A stretch of 11,232 nt of DNA from Trebonia sp. (GCA_030043595.1 JASHXJ010000385.1:1-11232); one strand, 5' to 3'; positions 1 to 6,895 are shown, counted from the stretch's first letter. Notes: a model not told the origin generated them from the letters alone. Translations and numbers: made by a program.

Positions 1-1541
1 GGAGACAGGCCCGACAGCAGATGGCCGAGCAGCTGCTGCATCGGGTTGTAGCCGAGGAAGGCGGCGAACAGCACGCCGATCGGCGGCAGGTGCGACAGCG
101 GCGCGGCCGCGGTGGCCGGGACGCCCTCCACGGTGAGCCCGCTGAACATGGCTGTCGGCAGCTTGCTCGACAGGCCGGCGACCATCAGCGAGAAGAAAAT
201 GCCGATGGACAGCACGGAAGCGGAGTTCATGAACGTGGCGATCATGCCGCCCGCGGCACCGCGCTGGCTGGCGGGCACGGCGTTCATCATCTCGGCGCGG
301 TTGGGCGATACGAACAGGCCGGTTCCGAAGCCGTTGATGAGAACGAGCAGCGCGAACAGCCAGTAGCTGAAGTTGACCGGCAGGAAGGCCAGGGCCAGGA
401 AGCTCACCGCGGTCAGCAGCGCTCCGCCCACCGTGAACGCCTTGGCGCCGAACCTGTCCGACAGGATGCCGGACAGCGGCGCGGACAGCAGGAAACCGAT
501 CGTGAGCGGCACCAGGTAGATGCCGGCCCACAGCGGGGTCTGGCTGTAGCTGTAGCCGTGCAGCGGCAGCCAGATCCCCTGCAGCCAGATGATCAGCATG
601 AACTGCATGCCGCCGCGGCTCATCGCCATCGCTAGGCTGGCGATATTGCCCGCGGCGAACGGCCGGATCCTGAACAGCGAGATCCGGAACAGCGGCTCGG
701 CCACCCGGGTCTCGGCGTATACGAAGATCACGAGCAGCGCGACGCCGCCGAACATCGCGGTCAGCACCCAGGGATTGGTCCAGCCCATCGGGTGCCCGCC
801 GTAGGGCAGCAGGCCGTAGGTGATGCCGACCAGCAGCGCGATCAGTCCGGCGCCGAACAGGATGTTGCCCAGCCAGTCAATCCGCGCGTGCTTGCGGACG
901 CCGATGTCGTGCAGCATGAAGTACGCCCAGACCGTGCCGAAGAAACCGACCGGAGCCGAGACCAGGAAGATCAGGTGCCAGTTCACCGGGGCGAGCACGC
1001 CGCCGAGGATCAGCCCGATGAACGACCCCGCGATCGCCGCGATCGAGTTCAGTCCCAGCGCGGTGCCGCGCTGGTTGGCCGGGAACGCGTCGGTGAGGAT
1101 CGCGGTTGAGTTGGCGAACAGGAACGCGCCGCCGATGCCCTGCACGACCCGCCAGATGATCAGCCACAGCGCGCCGGAGGTGCCGTCCATCCAGGTGATC
1201 GTCAGCATGATCGAGCCAAGGCTGAAGACCGCGAAGCCCATGTTGTACATCCGGACCCGGCCGAACATGTCGCCGAGCCGGCCGAACGAAACTACCAGCA
1301 CCGCGGACACGACCATGAACCCCATGAACATCCACAGCAGGTAGCTGGTGTTGCCCGGACTCAGCGGGTTCAGCCCGATGCCGCGGAAGACGGCGGGCAG
1401 CGCGATCAGCACGATGGACTGGTTGATCGTCGCCATCAGCACGCCCAGCGTGGTGTTGGACAGCGCGATCCACTTGTAGTGCGGTCCGAGCGCACGGCCG
1501 GCGTGCGCGGGCGCGCCCGCCACCTCGGAATTGACCGTCAT
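1..1541 (-). CDS. DHA2-family MFS drug/metabolite exporter (3' end outside window)
   Basis: Proton-driven efflux pump of the major facilitator superfamily, DHA2 (EmrB/QacA, 14-TM) type, in the cytoplasmic membrane. Reading the complement from the ATG at 1541 gives an open frame of 513 codons with no stop before the window edge. The family is usually about 480-540 residues, so only the tail is missing. Seen: hydrophobic segments throughout; motif A as GRLGDMFGR (about residues 88-95); RVVQGIGGA (about 131-139); and a motif-C-like stretch, GSFIGLILGG (about 172-181). The usual DHA2 motif LDxTIVNVALP appears here as INQSIVLIALP, with Asn where Asp is common. A G-rich Shine-Dalgarno (AGGGGGG) lies about 11 bases before the ATG. 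It is divergent from the acetate symporter operon. The substrate cannot be told from sequence. A TTGANNTCAA palindrome about 45 bases upstream suggests MarR-type control. Confidence 0.9.
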   Translation of the reverse strand, partial: MTVNSEVAGAPAHAGRALGPHYKWIALSNTTLGVLMATINQSIVLIALPAVFRGIGLNPLSPGNTSYLLWMFMGFMVVSAVLVVSFGRLGDMFGRVRMYNMGFAVFSLGSIMLTITWMDGTSGALWLIIWRVVQGIGGAFLFANSTAILTDAFPANQRGTALGLNSIAAIAGSFIGLILGGVLAPVNWHLIFLVSAPVGFFGTVWAYFMLHDIGVRKHARIDWLGNILFGAGLIALLVGITYGLLPYGGHPMGWTNPWVLTAMFGGVALLVIFVYAETRVAEPLFRISLFRIRPFAAGNIASLAMAMSRGGMQFMLIIWLQGIWLPLHGYSYSQTPLWAGIYLVPLTIGFLLSAPLSGILSDRFGAKAFTVGGALLTAVSFLALAFLPVNFSYWLFALLVLINGFGTGLFVSPNRAEMMNAVPASQRGAAGGMIATFMNSASVLSIGIFFSLMVAGLSSKLPTAMFSGLTVEGVPATAAAPLSHLPPIGVLFAAFLGYNPMQQLLGHLLSGLS

Positions 1542-1886
1542 GGGCGGATATGCCCCCCTGACTTCTCAGCGAATAACTTGCTTGACCTCAACTAACCATA
1601 ACGCACCGGGCAGTCCGTCCGCACTCCGCGCGCGTTCGGGGGACGCCCGGAGATTCAGCCGCTATCGTGATCAGCTAGGCAAATCAGACACCACCTCGTC
1701 AACTAGGGCCTGGCTAATTCCCTGCTGTACCACTGGGCCGTTCATGGCGGGCACTGGACCACGGTCACAGCCGCCGGCCGGGGCACCACCTCCCGCTGGG
1801 GAATCGACCCCTCATGGTTCCCGGAAAGTCGCCCATGGAGGCAATAAACCTGATATAACCCTCCCACCCGCAGAGAGGAACCAGGC
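1542..1886. other. Divergent intergenic region, MFS exporter / acetate symporter
   Basis: 345 bases separate the two divergent starts. No convincing gene is present; the plus-strand open frame here simply runs out of the exporter start into the DUF485 gene in another frame. It holds one MarR-like palindrome (1580-1593). Near its right end is a weak TATAAC (1854-1859) that could be a -10 for the symporter operon, but I see no good -35 partner. The region should hold both promoters and probably a long 5' leader. No terminator-like hairpin is obvious. Confidence 0.6.
1578..1595. promoter_or_regulatory. Possible MarR-type operator before the MFS exporter
   Basis: The stretch reads TTGCTTGACCTCAACTAA, an imperfect palindrome (12 of 18 positions symmetric) with the core TTGA-CC-TCAA. 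This core matches the TTGANNTCAA core of the two palindromes beside the MarR gene of this window (9328-9368). It lies about 45 bases upstream of the exporter start, where a repressor site would be expected. That the local MarR or a related protein binds here is inference. Confidence 0.4.
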
Positions 1887-2264
1887 ATGGTCCTATTCCA
1901 GCCTAGTCGCGGGAGCGCAACCGGAACCGTCCAGTCGCAGCCTGGCGGCAGCAGGTCCAGCGGTTATGAGGCCGTCCGCGCCAGCCGGGATTTCTGGACG
2001 ATCCGGCGGCGCTTCGGGTCATTCATCCTCCCGGTTTGCGGGCTGTTTCTCTTCTGGTACTTCCTCTTTGTGATCATCGCGGTGTTCGCACCCGGGTTCA
2101 TGCGGATCAGCGTGTTCGGTGACGTCAACGTTGGCTTGTGTTTCGGCGCCTTGCAGTTCGTCTCGACGTTCGCCATCTCCCTCAGCTATCGTCGCTGGGC
2201 GCAGCGCAGGCTCGACCCGTTGTCCGACAGGCTGCGGCACCGGCTTGAAGGCGGACGGTACTGA
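1887..2264 (+). CDS. DUF485 small membrane protein, partner of acetate symporter
   Basis: Small inner-membrane protein of the DUF485 (YjcH-like) family, which in many bacteria is encoded directly upstream of the ActP acetate symporter and is thought to assist it. The 125-residue product is longer than E. coli YjcH mainly because of a polar N-terminal leader (about 1-30). Next come a short RDFWTIRRRF stretch typical of the family, one membrane segment at about 46-69, a second at about 80-101, and a basic C-terminus (YRRWAQRRLD). The ATG is preceded by GAGAGGA at 1873-1879, a 7-base spacing. Its TGA shares one base with the ATG of the symporter gene (TGATG), so the two are almost surely co-translated. 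Its exact biochemical role is unknown even in well-studied bacteria. Confidence 0.85.
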   Translation: MVLFQPSRGSATGTVQSQPGGSRSSGYEAVRASRDFWTIRRRFGSFILPVCGLFLFWYFLFVIIAVFAPGFMRISVFGDVNVGLCFGALQFVSTFAISLSYRRWAQRRLDPLSDRLRHRLEGGRY

Positions 2265-3913
2265 TGACCGGCCTGGCCGCCACCGGAAGCCTGGCCTCCG
2301 CTACCGTTGGCACGCCCGCGCTCAACTTCATCATCTTCGCGTTCTTCGTTGTGGTGACCCTTGTCATCGCCGTCAGCGCGGCCGGGAAGAACAGGTCCGC
2401 CACCGACTACTACGCGGGCGGGCGCGACTTCACCGGCTGGCAGAACGGCATCGCGATCGGCGGTGACTATCTGTCAGCCGCCTCATTCCTCGGCATCGCG
2501 GGGATCATCGCCCTTTCGGGGTATGACGGGTTCCTCTACTCCATCGGGTTCCTGGTCGGCTGGCTGCTCGTTCTGCTGCTGGTGTCCGAGCCGCTGCGGA
2601 ACACCGGGCGGTTCACGATGGCCGACGTCGTCGACCTCCGGCTGAGGGCCGTCCCGGTGCGCGCCGCGGCGGCGGTCTCCACCCTGACCGTCAGCCTGTT
2701 CTACCTGCTCGCCCAGATGGCCGGGGCAGGCGCACTGGTCAGCCTGCTGCTCGGGGTAAGCAGCTCGGCGGGCCAGGATGTCGTCGTCGCCGTCGTGGGC
2801 TTGCTGATGATCTTCTACGTGATGGTCGGCGGGATGAAGGGCACCACCTGGGTGCAGATCGTCAAGGCCACCATCCTCGCGGCCGGCGCCGCGGTGACCA
2901 CCATCTGGGTCCTGTCCCGGGCCGGTTTCAGCCTGCCCTCCCTGCTGCACCACGCGGCGGCGTCCAGCCCGGCCCATAACGCGGTGCTCGGCCCTGGCCT
3001 CGAATACGGTGTCAACATCACCACCAAGTTTGACTTCATCTCGCTGGCGATAGCCCTGGTGCTCGGCACGGCCGGCTTGCCGCACGTCCTGATGCGGCTG
3101 TACACCGTGCCGAATGCCCGGGAGGCACGCCGCAGCGTCGTCTGGACGATCTGGCTGGTCGGGCTTTTCTACCTGTGCACGCTCGTGCTCGGGTTCGGCG
3201 CAATGTGGCTGGTCGGAGGGACGCAGATCAAGGCAGCGCCAGGCGGCGGGGACTCCGCCGTGCCGCTGCTGGCCTACCAGCTGGGCGGGACGCTCCTGCT
3301 GGGCATCGTGGCGGCCGTCGCCTTCGCGACCATCCTCGCCGTAGTGGCGGGACTGACCATCACCGCGAGCGCCTGCTTCGCCCACGACGTGTACGCCGGC
3401 GTGCTGCGCCGCGGGGAAGCCGATCCCGACGAGGAGGTGCGGGTGGCGCGGATCACCGCGGTGGTGATCGGGATCGTGGCGGTGATCGGCGGCATCTACG
3501 CCAAGGGCATCGACGTGGCGTTCCTGGTGGGACTGGCGTTCGCGGTCGCGGCGTCGGCGAACCTGCCGTCGATCCTGTACTCGCTGTTCTGGCCGCGGTT
3601 CACCGCGCGGGGCGCGCTCTGGAGCATCTACGGCGGGCTGATCAGCTCGGTCGGACTGATCATCTTCTCTCCCGTGGTTTCCGGCCAGAAGACCGCGGTC
3701 GGGTCCGTTGGCACATCCCTGATCACCAATCCGCACATCGACTTCGCGTTCTTCCCGCTGAACAACCCCGGGATCGTGTCCATCCCGCTGGCGTTCTTTC
3801 TCGGCTGGCTCGGCACCGTGACCGACCCGCGGCCTGCCGATCCGGTCCGATTTGCGAGGATGCAAGTACGGGCGCTCACCGGAGTGGGCGCGGAGCGGGG
3901 CGGTCGCTCCTGA
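2264..3913 (+). CDS. actP: Cation/acetate symporter, SSS family (ActP-like)
   Basis: Sodium- or proton-coupled uptake of acetate and similar short monocarboxylates across the cytoplasmic membrane (solute:sodium symporter family). At 549 residues it matches the usual ActP length. Seen: about 13 hydrophobic segments; the hallmark GGDYLSAASFLGIAG (about 66-80) in the unwound early helix that helps form the cation and substrate sites; an ATDYYAGGR-type motif just before it (about 46-54); and GLTITASACFAHDVY in the middle to later half. The start overlaps the stop of the DUF485 gene by one base and has only a weak Shine-Dalgarno of its own, so translational coupling is likely. Acetate is inferred from family and operon; propionate, pyruvate or glycolate are possible. 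No acetyl-CoA synthetase is in view. Confidence 0.88.
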   Translation: MTGLAATGSLASATVGTPALNFIIFAFFVVVTLVIAVSAAGKNRSATDYYAGGRDFTGWQNGIAIGGDYLSAASFLGIAGIIALSGYDGFLYSIGFLVGWLLVLLLVSEPLRNTGRFTMADVVDLRLRAVPVRAAAAVSTLTVSLFYLLAQMAGAGALVSLLLGVSSSAGQDVVVAVVGLLMIFYVMVGGMKGTTWVQIVKATILAAGAAVTTIWVLSRAGFSLPSLLHHAAASSPAHNAVLGPGLEYGVNITTKFDFISLAIALVLGTAGLPHVLMRLYTVPNAREARRSVVWTIWLVGLFYLCTLVLGFGAMWLVGGTQIKAAPGGGDSAVPLLAYQLGGTLLLGIVAAVAFATILAVVAGLTITASACFAHDVYAGVLRRGEADPDEEVRVARITAVVIGIVAVIGGIYAKGIDVAFLVGLAFAVAASANLPSILYSLFWPRFTARGALWSIYGGLISSVGLIIFSPVVSGQKTAVGSVGTSLITNPHIDFAFFPLNNPGIVSIPLAFFLGWLGTVTDPRPADPVRFARMQVRALTGVGAERGGRS

Positions 3914-3972
3914 ATGACGATTCCGCGGGACGGTCCGCTTAACTGGGACAGATAGGGGAGGGAGGTCCGACC

Positions 3973-4836
3973 ATGGCGAGTGACCTGAGCCACGACGCAC
4001 CACCGGGCTCGATGCAGCCGCAGGCACTCGACCCCGGAGCGCCGCCGGCAAGCCGGCAGCCGGGCGGCCATGCGCCGCCGCCCGCGCCGCAGCAGCAGGC
4101 GCTCGATCCCGGAGCGCTTCCGGTTATCCGCCAGTCGGCGGCCCGGCTGGCGCGCAATCAGGACGCCTTCATCCGGCAGCTGCACTTCGACATCACCGGG
4201 CTGATCCAGGACTCGGCCGTGTCCCGGGCCTTCGACATGTGGGTGTTCTGCGACCGGATGGTACAGACACTGCTGTGGGCGGCGCTTGCCGACCAGCCGC
4301 CGTACGTGGTGGTCGACACGCTCCGCCAGGTGGGTGCGCAGAACTGGCTCGAAGGGTTCCCCGACGCGCAGTACGTGAGCGTCGCGCACGCACTGGTGCA
4401 GACGGTGCACTACCTCAGCGGAAACGACTGGTCCGCCTCCACGGGCTCGGCATGGATCACGTACTTCATGTGGATCAAGCCGTACTTGCTGGACGGTGCC
4501 CAGGAGGCCGCGGCCCAGGAGGCGGCCGCGCAGCGGGCCACGGCCGCGGCCCAGGAGGCGGCAGCGCATCGCGCCTCCGCCGAGCATGAGGCCGCCAGGA
4601 TCGAGGTCCCTTCCCGCGAGGCGCGCGGTGGTCACGCGCAGGCGGTCAGCGCCGTCAACCCCGAGAAGGCGGCGAACCTGCTCGATGACGACGATGACGA
4701 CAACGTTGGCTACGGCCAGATCATGGTCTCGATGACGCGCAACCCGCGACGGGAACCGCCGCGGCGCCATCCGGAGTTAGCCCGCGCGAAAGCACCTCGC
4801 GTCCGGGTCAGCTCGATTGTCGTATGGTCGAGCTAA
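3973..4836 (+). CDS. Globin-like domain protein lacking the proximal His, with Pro-rich, Ala-rich and acidic extensions
   Basis: No function can be assigned. Residues about 48-176 read like the globin domain of actinobacterial flavohemoglobin-type proteins. By eye, DTLRQVGAQNW (115-125) and W153...W161 line up with the family's LxxLGRxH and AWT...AW positions. Where the proximal heme-binding His (F8) is expected, this protein has Asn124. The usual B10 Tyr seems to be His71, a less certain alignment. Before the domain is a Pro-rich leader with a 14-residue duplication (17-30 and 42-55). After it are an Ala/Gln/Glu-rich helix (about 175-210), a run of six Asp (238-243) and a basic tail. No signal peptide or membrane segment is seen, so it is probably cytoplasmic. 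A strong Shine-Dalgarno (3955-3965) precedes the ATG. It lies 59 bases after actP and could be co-transcribed. A heme-free sensor or scaffold role is only a guess. Confidence 0.7.
   Translation: MASDLSHDAPPGSMQPQALDPGAPPASRQPGGHAPPPAPQQQALDPGALPVIRQSAARLARNQDAFIRQLHFDITGLIQDSAVSRAFDMWVFCDRMVQTLLWAALADQPPYVVVDTLRQVGAQNWLEGFPDAQYVSVAHALVQTVHYLSGNDWSASTGSAWITYFMWIKPYLLDGAQEAAAQEAAAQRATAAAQEAAAHRASAEHEAARIEVPSREARGGHAQAVSAVNPEKAANLLDDDDDDNVGYGQIMVSMTRNPRREPPRRHPELARAKAPRVRVSSIVVWSS
4021..4137 (+). repeat. Duplicated QALDPGA-P--RQ unit in the globin-like gene
   Basis: Two in-frame copies of a 42-base unit (4021-4062 and 4096-4137) encode related 14-residue segments, identical at 10 of 14 positions. 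Synonymous differences (for example GACCCC versus GATCCC) show the duplication is not recent. The second copy runs into the start of the globin-like domain. Confidence 0.7.
4495..4581 (+). repeat. GC-rich Ala/Gln/Glu repeat tract
   Basis: Imperfect in-frame repeats of gcccaggaggcggc-type units encode AQEAAAQRAT / AQEAAAHRAS-like segments. They predict a long, mostly uncharged helix or coiled coil immediately after the globin-like domain. Such DNA is prone to slippage, so copy number may vary between strains. Confidence 0.65.
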
Positions 4837-5468
4837 TATTCGATTATGCGGACACAGCCGAAGGGGTCCGTCGCTACTGGACCAAGGAGCGCCAGGTCCG
4901 GGGAGCCCGACGAGCAGCGGACATAGCTGCTGCAGCCGCAGAGATAGGCAGCGTCACGGACCGCGAAATCCTGATAACCGGGGCAATCGCCTACTGGTGC
5001 GAGGGCGCGAAGCGAAAGCCCCATCAGAACTTCGAAAGGGTGGTTTTCGTCAACAGCGACGCAGGGCTGATTCGCTTCTTCCTGTGTTTCCTCACCACCG
5101 CTGGAGTCCGATGGAGCGACGTCAGGTTCTGCGTGCACATCCACGAGAGTGCCGACGTGGAAGCGGCGCAGCGCTTCTGGCGGGAAGTCACCGGCGCCTC
5201 AGCCGATCAGTTCACCAAGCCGGCGCTCAAGCGGCACAACCCCAAAACCAACAGGAAGAACATCGGGGCCGACTACCACGGATGCCTCCGAGTTTCCGTG
5301 AACCGCAGTAGCTCTCTGTACCGCAAGATCGAAGGCTGGGCATCCGGCGCGATAAGCGCCTCTTCGTGGCAGCAGGCCTGGTCAGGCATCGAACCCATTC
5401 TGCTCGCTCCCGGAGAAGGATTTGAACCTTCATTGGCGGAGCCAAAATCCGCTGTCTTGCCTGGTTAG
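4824..5468 (+). CDS. HTH/LAGLIDADG-like hypothetical protein, N-terminally truncated and running through a tRNA; probably a relic
   Basis: I recognise a family of uncharacterised actinobacterial proteins that normally have an N-terminal helix-turn-helix followed by a LAGLIDADG-like region. Seen here: GAIAYWCEGAK (53-63, LAGLIDADG-like helix with acidic Glu60), VVFVNSDAGLIRFFLCFL (73-90), VHIHESADVEAAQRFW (104-119), LKRHNPKTNRKN (135-146), YHGCL (151-155) and YRKIEGW (166-172). The HTH that should precede residue about 13 is absent: the 11 residues before the match look unrelated, and the upstream frame lies inside the globin-like gene. The last 20 residues (from about 195) are antisense to the tRNA-Gln gene and include GEGFEPS, a string typical of spurious translation of antisense tRNA. 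The start overlaps the preceding gene by 13 bases and has no clear Shine-Dalgarno. Expression is doubtful. Confidence 0.5.
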   Translation: MVELIFDYADTAEGVRRYWTKERQVRGARRAADIAAAAAEIGSVTDREILITGAIAYWCEGAKRKPHQNFERVVFVNSDAGLIRFFLCFLTTAGVRWSDVRFCVHIHESADVEAAQRFWREVTGASADQFTKPALKRHNPKTNRKNIGADYHGCLRVSVNRSSSLYRKIEGWASGAISASSWQQAWSGIEPILLAPGEGFEPSLAEPKSAVLPG

Positions 5469-5479
5469 ACGATCCGGGA
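5407..5479 (-). tRNA. tRNA-Gln (anticodon UUG)
   Basis: On the complement a complete 73-base cloverleaf can be drawn. The acceptor stem is TCCCGGA/TCCGGGA (perfect, 5473-5479 with 5408-5414). The D arm is GTCT/AGAC with loop AACCAGGCA, including G18G19. The anticodon stem is GCGGA/TCCGC with loop TTTTGGC, giving anticodon TTG. The variable loop is four bases (CAAT), and the T arm is GAAGG/CCTTC with loop TTCAAAT. The discriminator is G, as expected for tRNA-Gln, and CCA is not encoded (CGA follows). A TAAAGT on the minus strand (5491-5496) sits where a -10 would be expected. The A+T-richer D and T arms differ from the GC-rich surroundings, so acquisition with foreign DNA is possible but unproven. 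Confidence 0.88.
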
Positions 5480-5663
5480 CCGTCAGCAACACTTTACCGG
5501 GAACCAGCGGCACGTTTCGGATCGTGGCACAGGAGGCTAGCGTGCGGTCGTGCGTCAGCGCGCAGGAAGCAACGGGATCAATCACCGCGCATGGTCCCGG
5601 GCGTACTGGGCAGTCTCCAGGGAGCCGCAGGTACCAGACGTGACCAGCCTATGAGGGAACGGA

Positions 5664-5735
5664 GAGACGTCTCAGATGCTGAGATGAAACAGGTCGGCGC
5701 ATACGGGATTCATGCGCCGATCCCGAAGAATTCAT
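5664..5735. repeat. Cluster of four short inverted repeats
   Basis: In order: GAGACGTCTC (5664-5673, perfect 10-bp palindrome); CTCAG-atg-CTGAG (5671-5683); a 9-bp perfect stem TCGGCGCAT / ATGCGCCGA (5694-5702 and 5712-5720) with a 9-base loop; and GAAGA-attca-TCTTC. The loop of the 9-bp hairpin contains CGGGAT, which can instead pair with ATCCCG at 5720-5725, so two hairpins there exclude each other. The cluster could be protein-binding sites, a folded leader or a terminator region; there is no T-run after the strongest stem. Confidence 0.5.
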
Positions 5736-5752
5736 CTTCAGACCTTGCGCAA

Positions 5753-5787
5753 CCTACGGTGTCGTAGGCTACGGTTACGTAAGCGTA
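5753..5787. promoter_or_regulatory. Tandem palindromic operators of the desaturase operon
   Basis: Two abutting palindromes. The first is CCTACGGTGTCGTAGG (5753-5768), with perfect 6-bp arms around GTGT. The second is TACGGTTACGTAAGCGTA (5770-5787), symmetric at 16 of 18 positions around TTACGTAA. The half-sites TACG/CGTA recur every 7-8 bases across the region. The position 44-78 bases before the desaturase start, and the TetR gene 16 bases after the desaturase gene, make this the likely binding site of that TetR protein. A weak promoter (TTGCGC at 5745-5750, TACGGT at 5770-5775, 19-base spacing) would be overlapped by both sites. Confidence 0.65.
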
Positions 5788-5830
5788 CAAGAGTTTCCGC
5801 CCGCCTGGCGCACCCGCCTATAGGAGCACC

Positions 5831-6895
5831 ATGTCAACGACTCCGGACACACTCAGCGGCACCACTGCCATCTCCGCGCCGCCAGCCCCGGAAGACGCCC
5901 CGGTCGTCCGCGCCGCCCGGCCGGACCTGGAAGACGAGCAGAGCACCCTGGCACAGCGCATCCTGGTCGGAGTGTTCGTCGGCGTGCCGATGCTGGCGCT
6001 GGCCGCCGCCATCCCGTTCGCCTGGGGCTGGGGTCTGGGCTGGCACGACGTCGTGATCGCCGCGGTCTTCTACTGGCTCTCCGGGCTGGGCGTGACGGTC
6101 GGTTACCACCGCTACTTCACCCATGGCTCCTTCAAGGCGAAGACGGGCCTGCGGGTCGCGCTGGCGATCGCCGGCAGCCTGGCGATGGAGGGCCCGGTCA
6201 TCACCTGGGTGTCCGATCACAGGCGGCACCACAAGTACAGCGACAAGGAGGGCGATCCGCACTCGCCCTGGCGGTACGGCGATGACTGGAAGGCACTGAC
6301 CAAGGGCCTGCTCTACGCGCACATGCTCTGGCTGTTCGACCCCAACAAGACCTCCCAGGAGAAGTTCTCCCCGGACCTGCTGGCGGACCCCAGGATCAGG
6401 AAGGTGAACGCGGCGTTCATTCCGCTCGTGGGAGTATCCCTGTTCCTCCCCGCCCTGATCGGCGGCCTGTGGGGAATGTCCTGGCACGGCGCGATCACCG
6501 CGTTCTTCTGGGCCGGCCTGGTGCGGATCACGCTGCTGCACCACGTCACCTGGTCGATCAACTCGATCTGCCACACGTTCGGCAACGAGGATTTCGAAGT
6601 CCGTGACCGGTCGCGGAACGTCTCCTGGCTGGCGATCGCGTCGTTCGGCGAGTCGTGGCACAACCTGCACCACGCGGACCCGACCTGCGCCAGGCACGGC
6701 GCGCTCAAGGGGCAGATCGACCAGAGCGCCCGGGTGATCTGGGCCTTCGAGAAGCTCGGCTGGGTCTACGACGTGCGCTGGCCGGACGAGGCGCGGCTGT
6801 CCGCCAAGCGTCCCGCGACGGCCACGCGGAGCCTCGGCGGCATGACCAAGCGCAGCGACAAAGCGATAACGCCTGCTGACAGGGCGGCGGCATAG
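5831..6895 (+). CDS. Membrane fatty-acid desaturase (acyl-CoA delta-9 type)
   Basis: Integral-membrane di-iron desaturase that puts a cis double bond, probably at carbon 9, into saturated acyl chains, using oxygen and electrons from a ferredoxin or flavoprotein reductase. The three histidine boxes of the stearoyl-CoA desaturase class are all present: HRYFTH (93-98), HRRHH (130-134) and HNLHH (277-281). The extra SCD-type His in NSICH (His248) is also there. Membrane segments surround box 1 (about 44-66 and 73-92), with further ones at about 105-122 and 193-235. Length 354 fits the family; the first 35 residues are polar. AGGAG (5822-5826) lies four bases before the ATG. No electron-transfer partner is adjacent. 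The TetR gene follows after 16 bases in the same orientation, and tandem palindromes precede the gene, so expression probably responds to lipid state. Confidence 0.92.
   Translation: MSTTPDTLSGTTAISAPPAPEDAPVVRAARPDLEDEQSTLAQRILVGVFVGVPMLALAAAIPFAWGWGLGWHDVVIAAVFYWLSGLGVTVGYHRYFTHGSFKAKTGLRVALAIAGSLAMEGPVITWVSDHRRHHKYSDKEGDPHSPWRYGDDWKALTKGLLYAHMLWLFDPNKTSQEKFSPDLLADPRIRKVNAAFIPLVGVSLFLPALIGGLWGMSWHGAITAFFWAGLVRITLLHHVTWSINSICHTFGNEDFEVRDRSRNVSWLAIASFGESWHNLHHADPTCARHGALKGQIDQSARVIWAFEKLGWVYDVRWPDEARLSAKRPATATRSLGGMTKRSDKAITPADRAAA

Larger units (their letters stand above)
5480..5830. other. 351-bp intergenic region rich in inverted repeats
   Basis: No convincing gene. From the tRNA side it holds the presumed tRNA promoter, then about 150 bases without recognisable structure. 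Next is a cluster of small inverted repeats (5664-5735), and finally the tandem palindromes and promoter region of the desaturase gene (5745-5790). Open frames crossing it are short and lack family resemblance. Confidence 0.6.

Noticed and set aside
1531..2073. 180-codon plus-strand frame across the divergent spacer
   Set aside because: It overlaps the exporter start and the DUF485 gene in another frame, and has no recognisable domain or Shine-Dalgarno.
2483..4051. 522-codon open frame on the minus strand opposite actP
   Set aside because: Composition (rich in Arg, Gly, Asp, His, Gln) is that of a shadow frame in GC-rich DNA. The plus strand encodes a clear SSS transporter with motifs.
5694..5725. 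H-type RNA pseudoknot from the 9-bp hairpin and CGGGA/TCCCG pairing
   Set aside because: With the full 9-bp stem there would be no bases left for the loop that must cross it, so the two pairings are better seen as alternatives.
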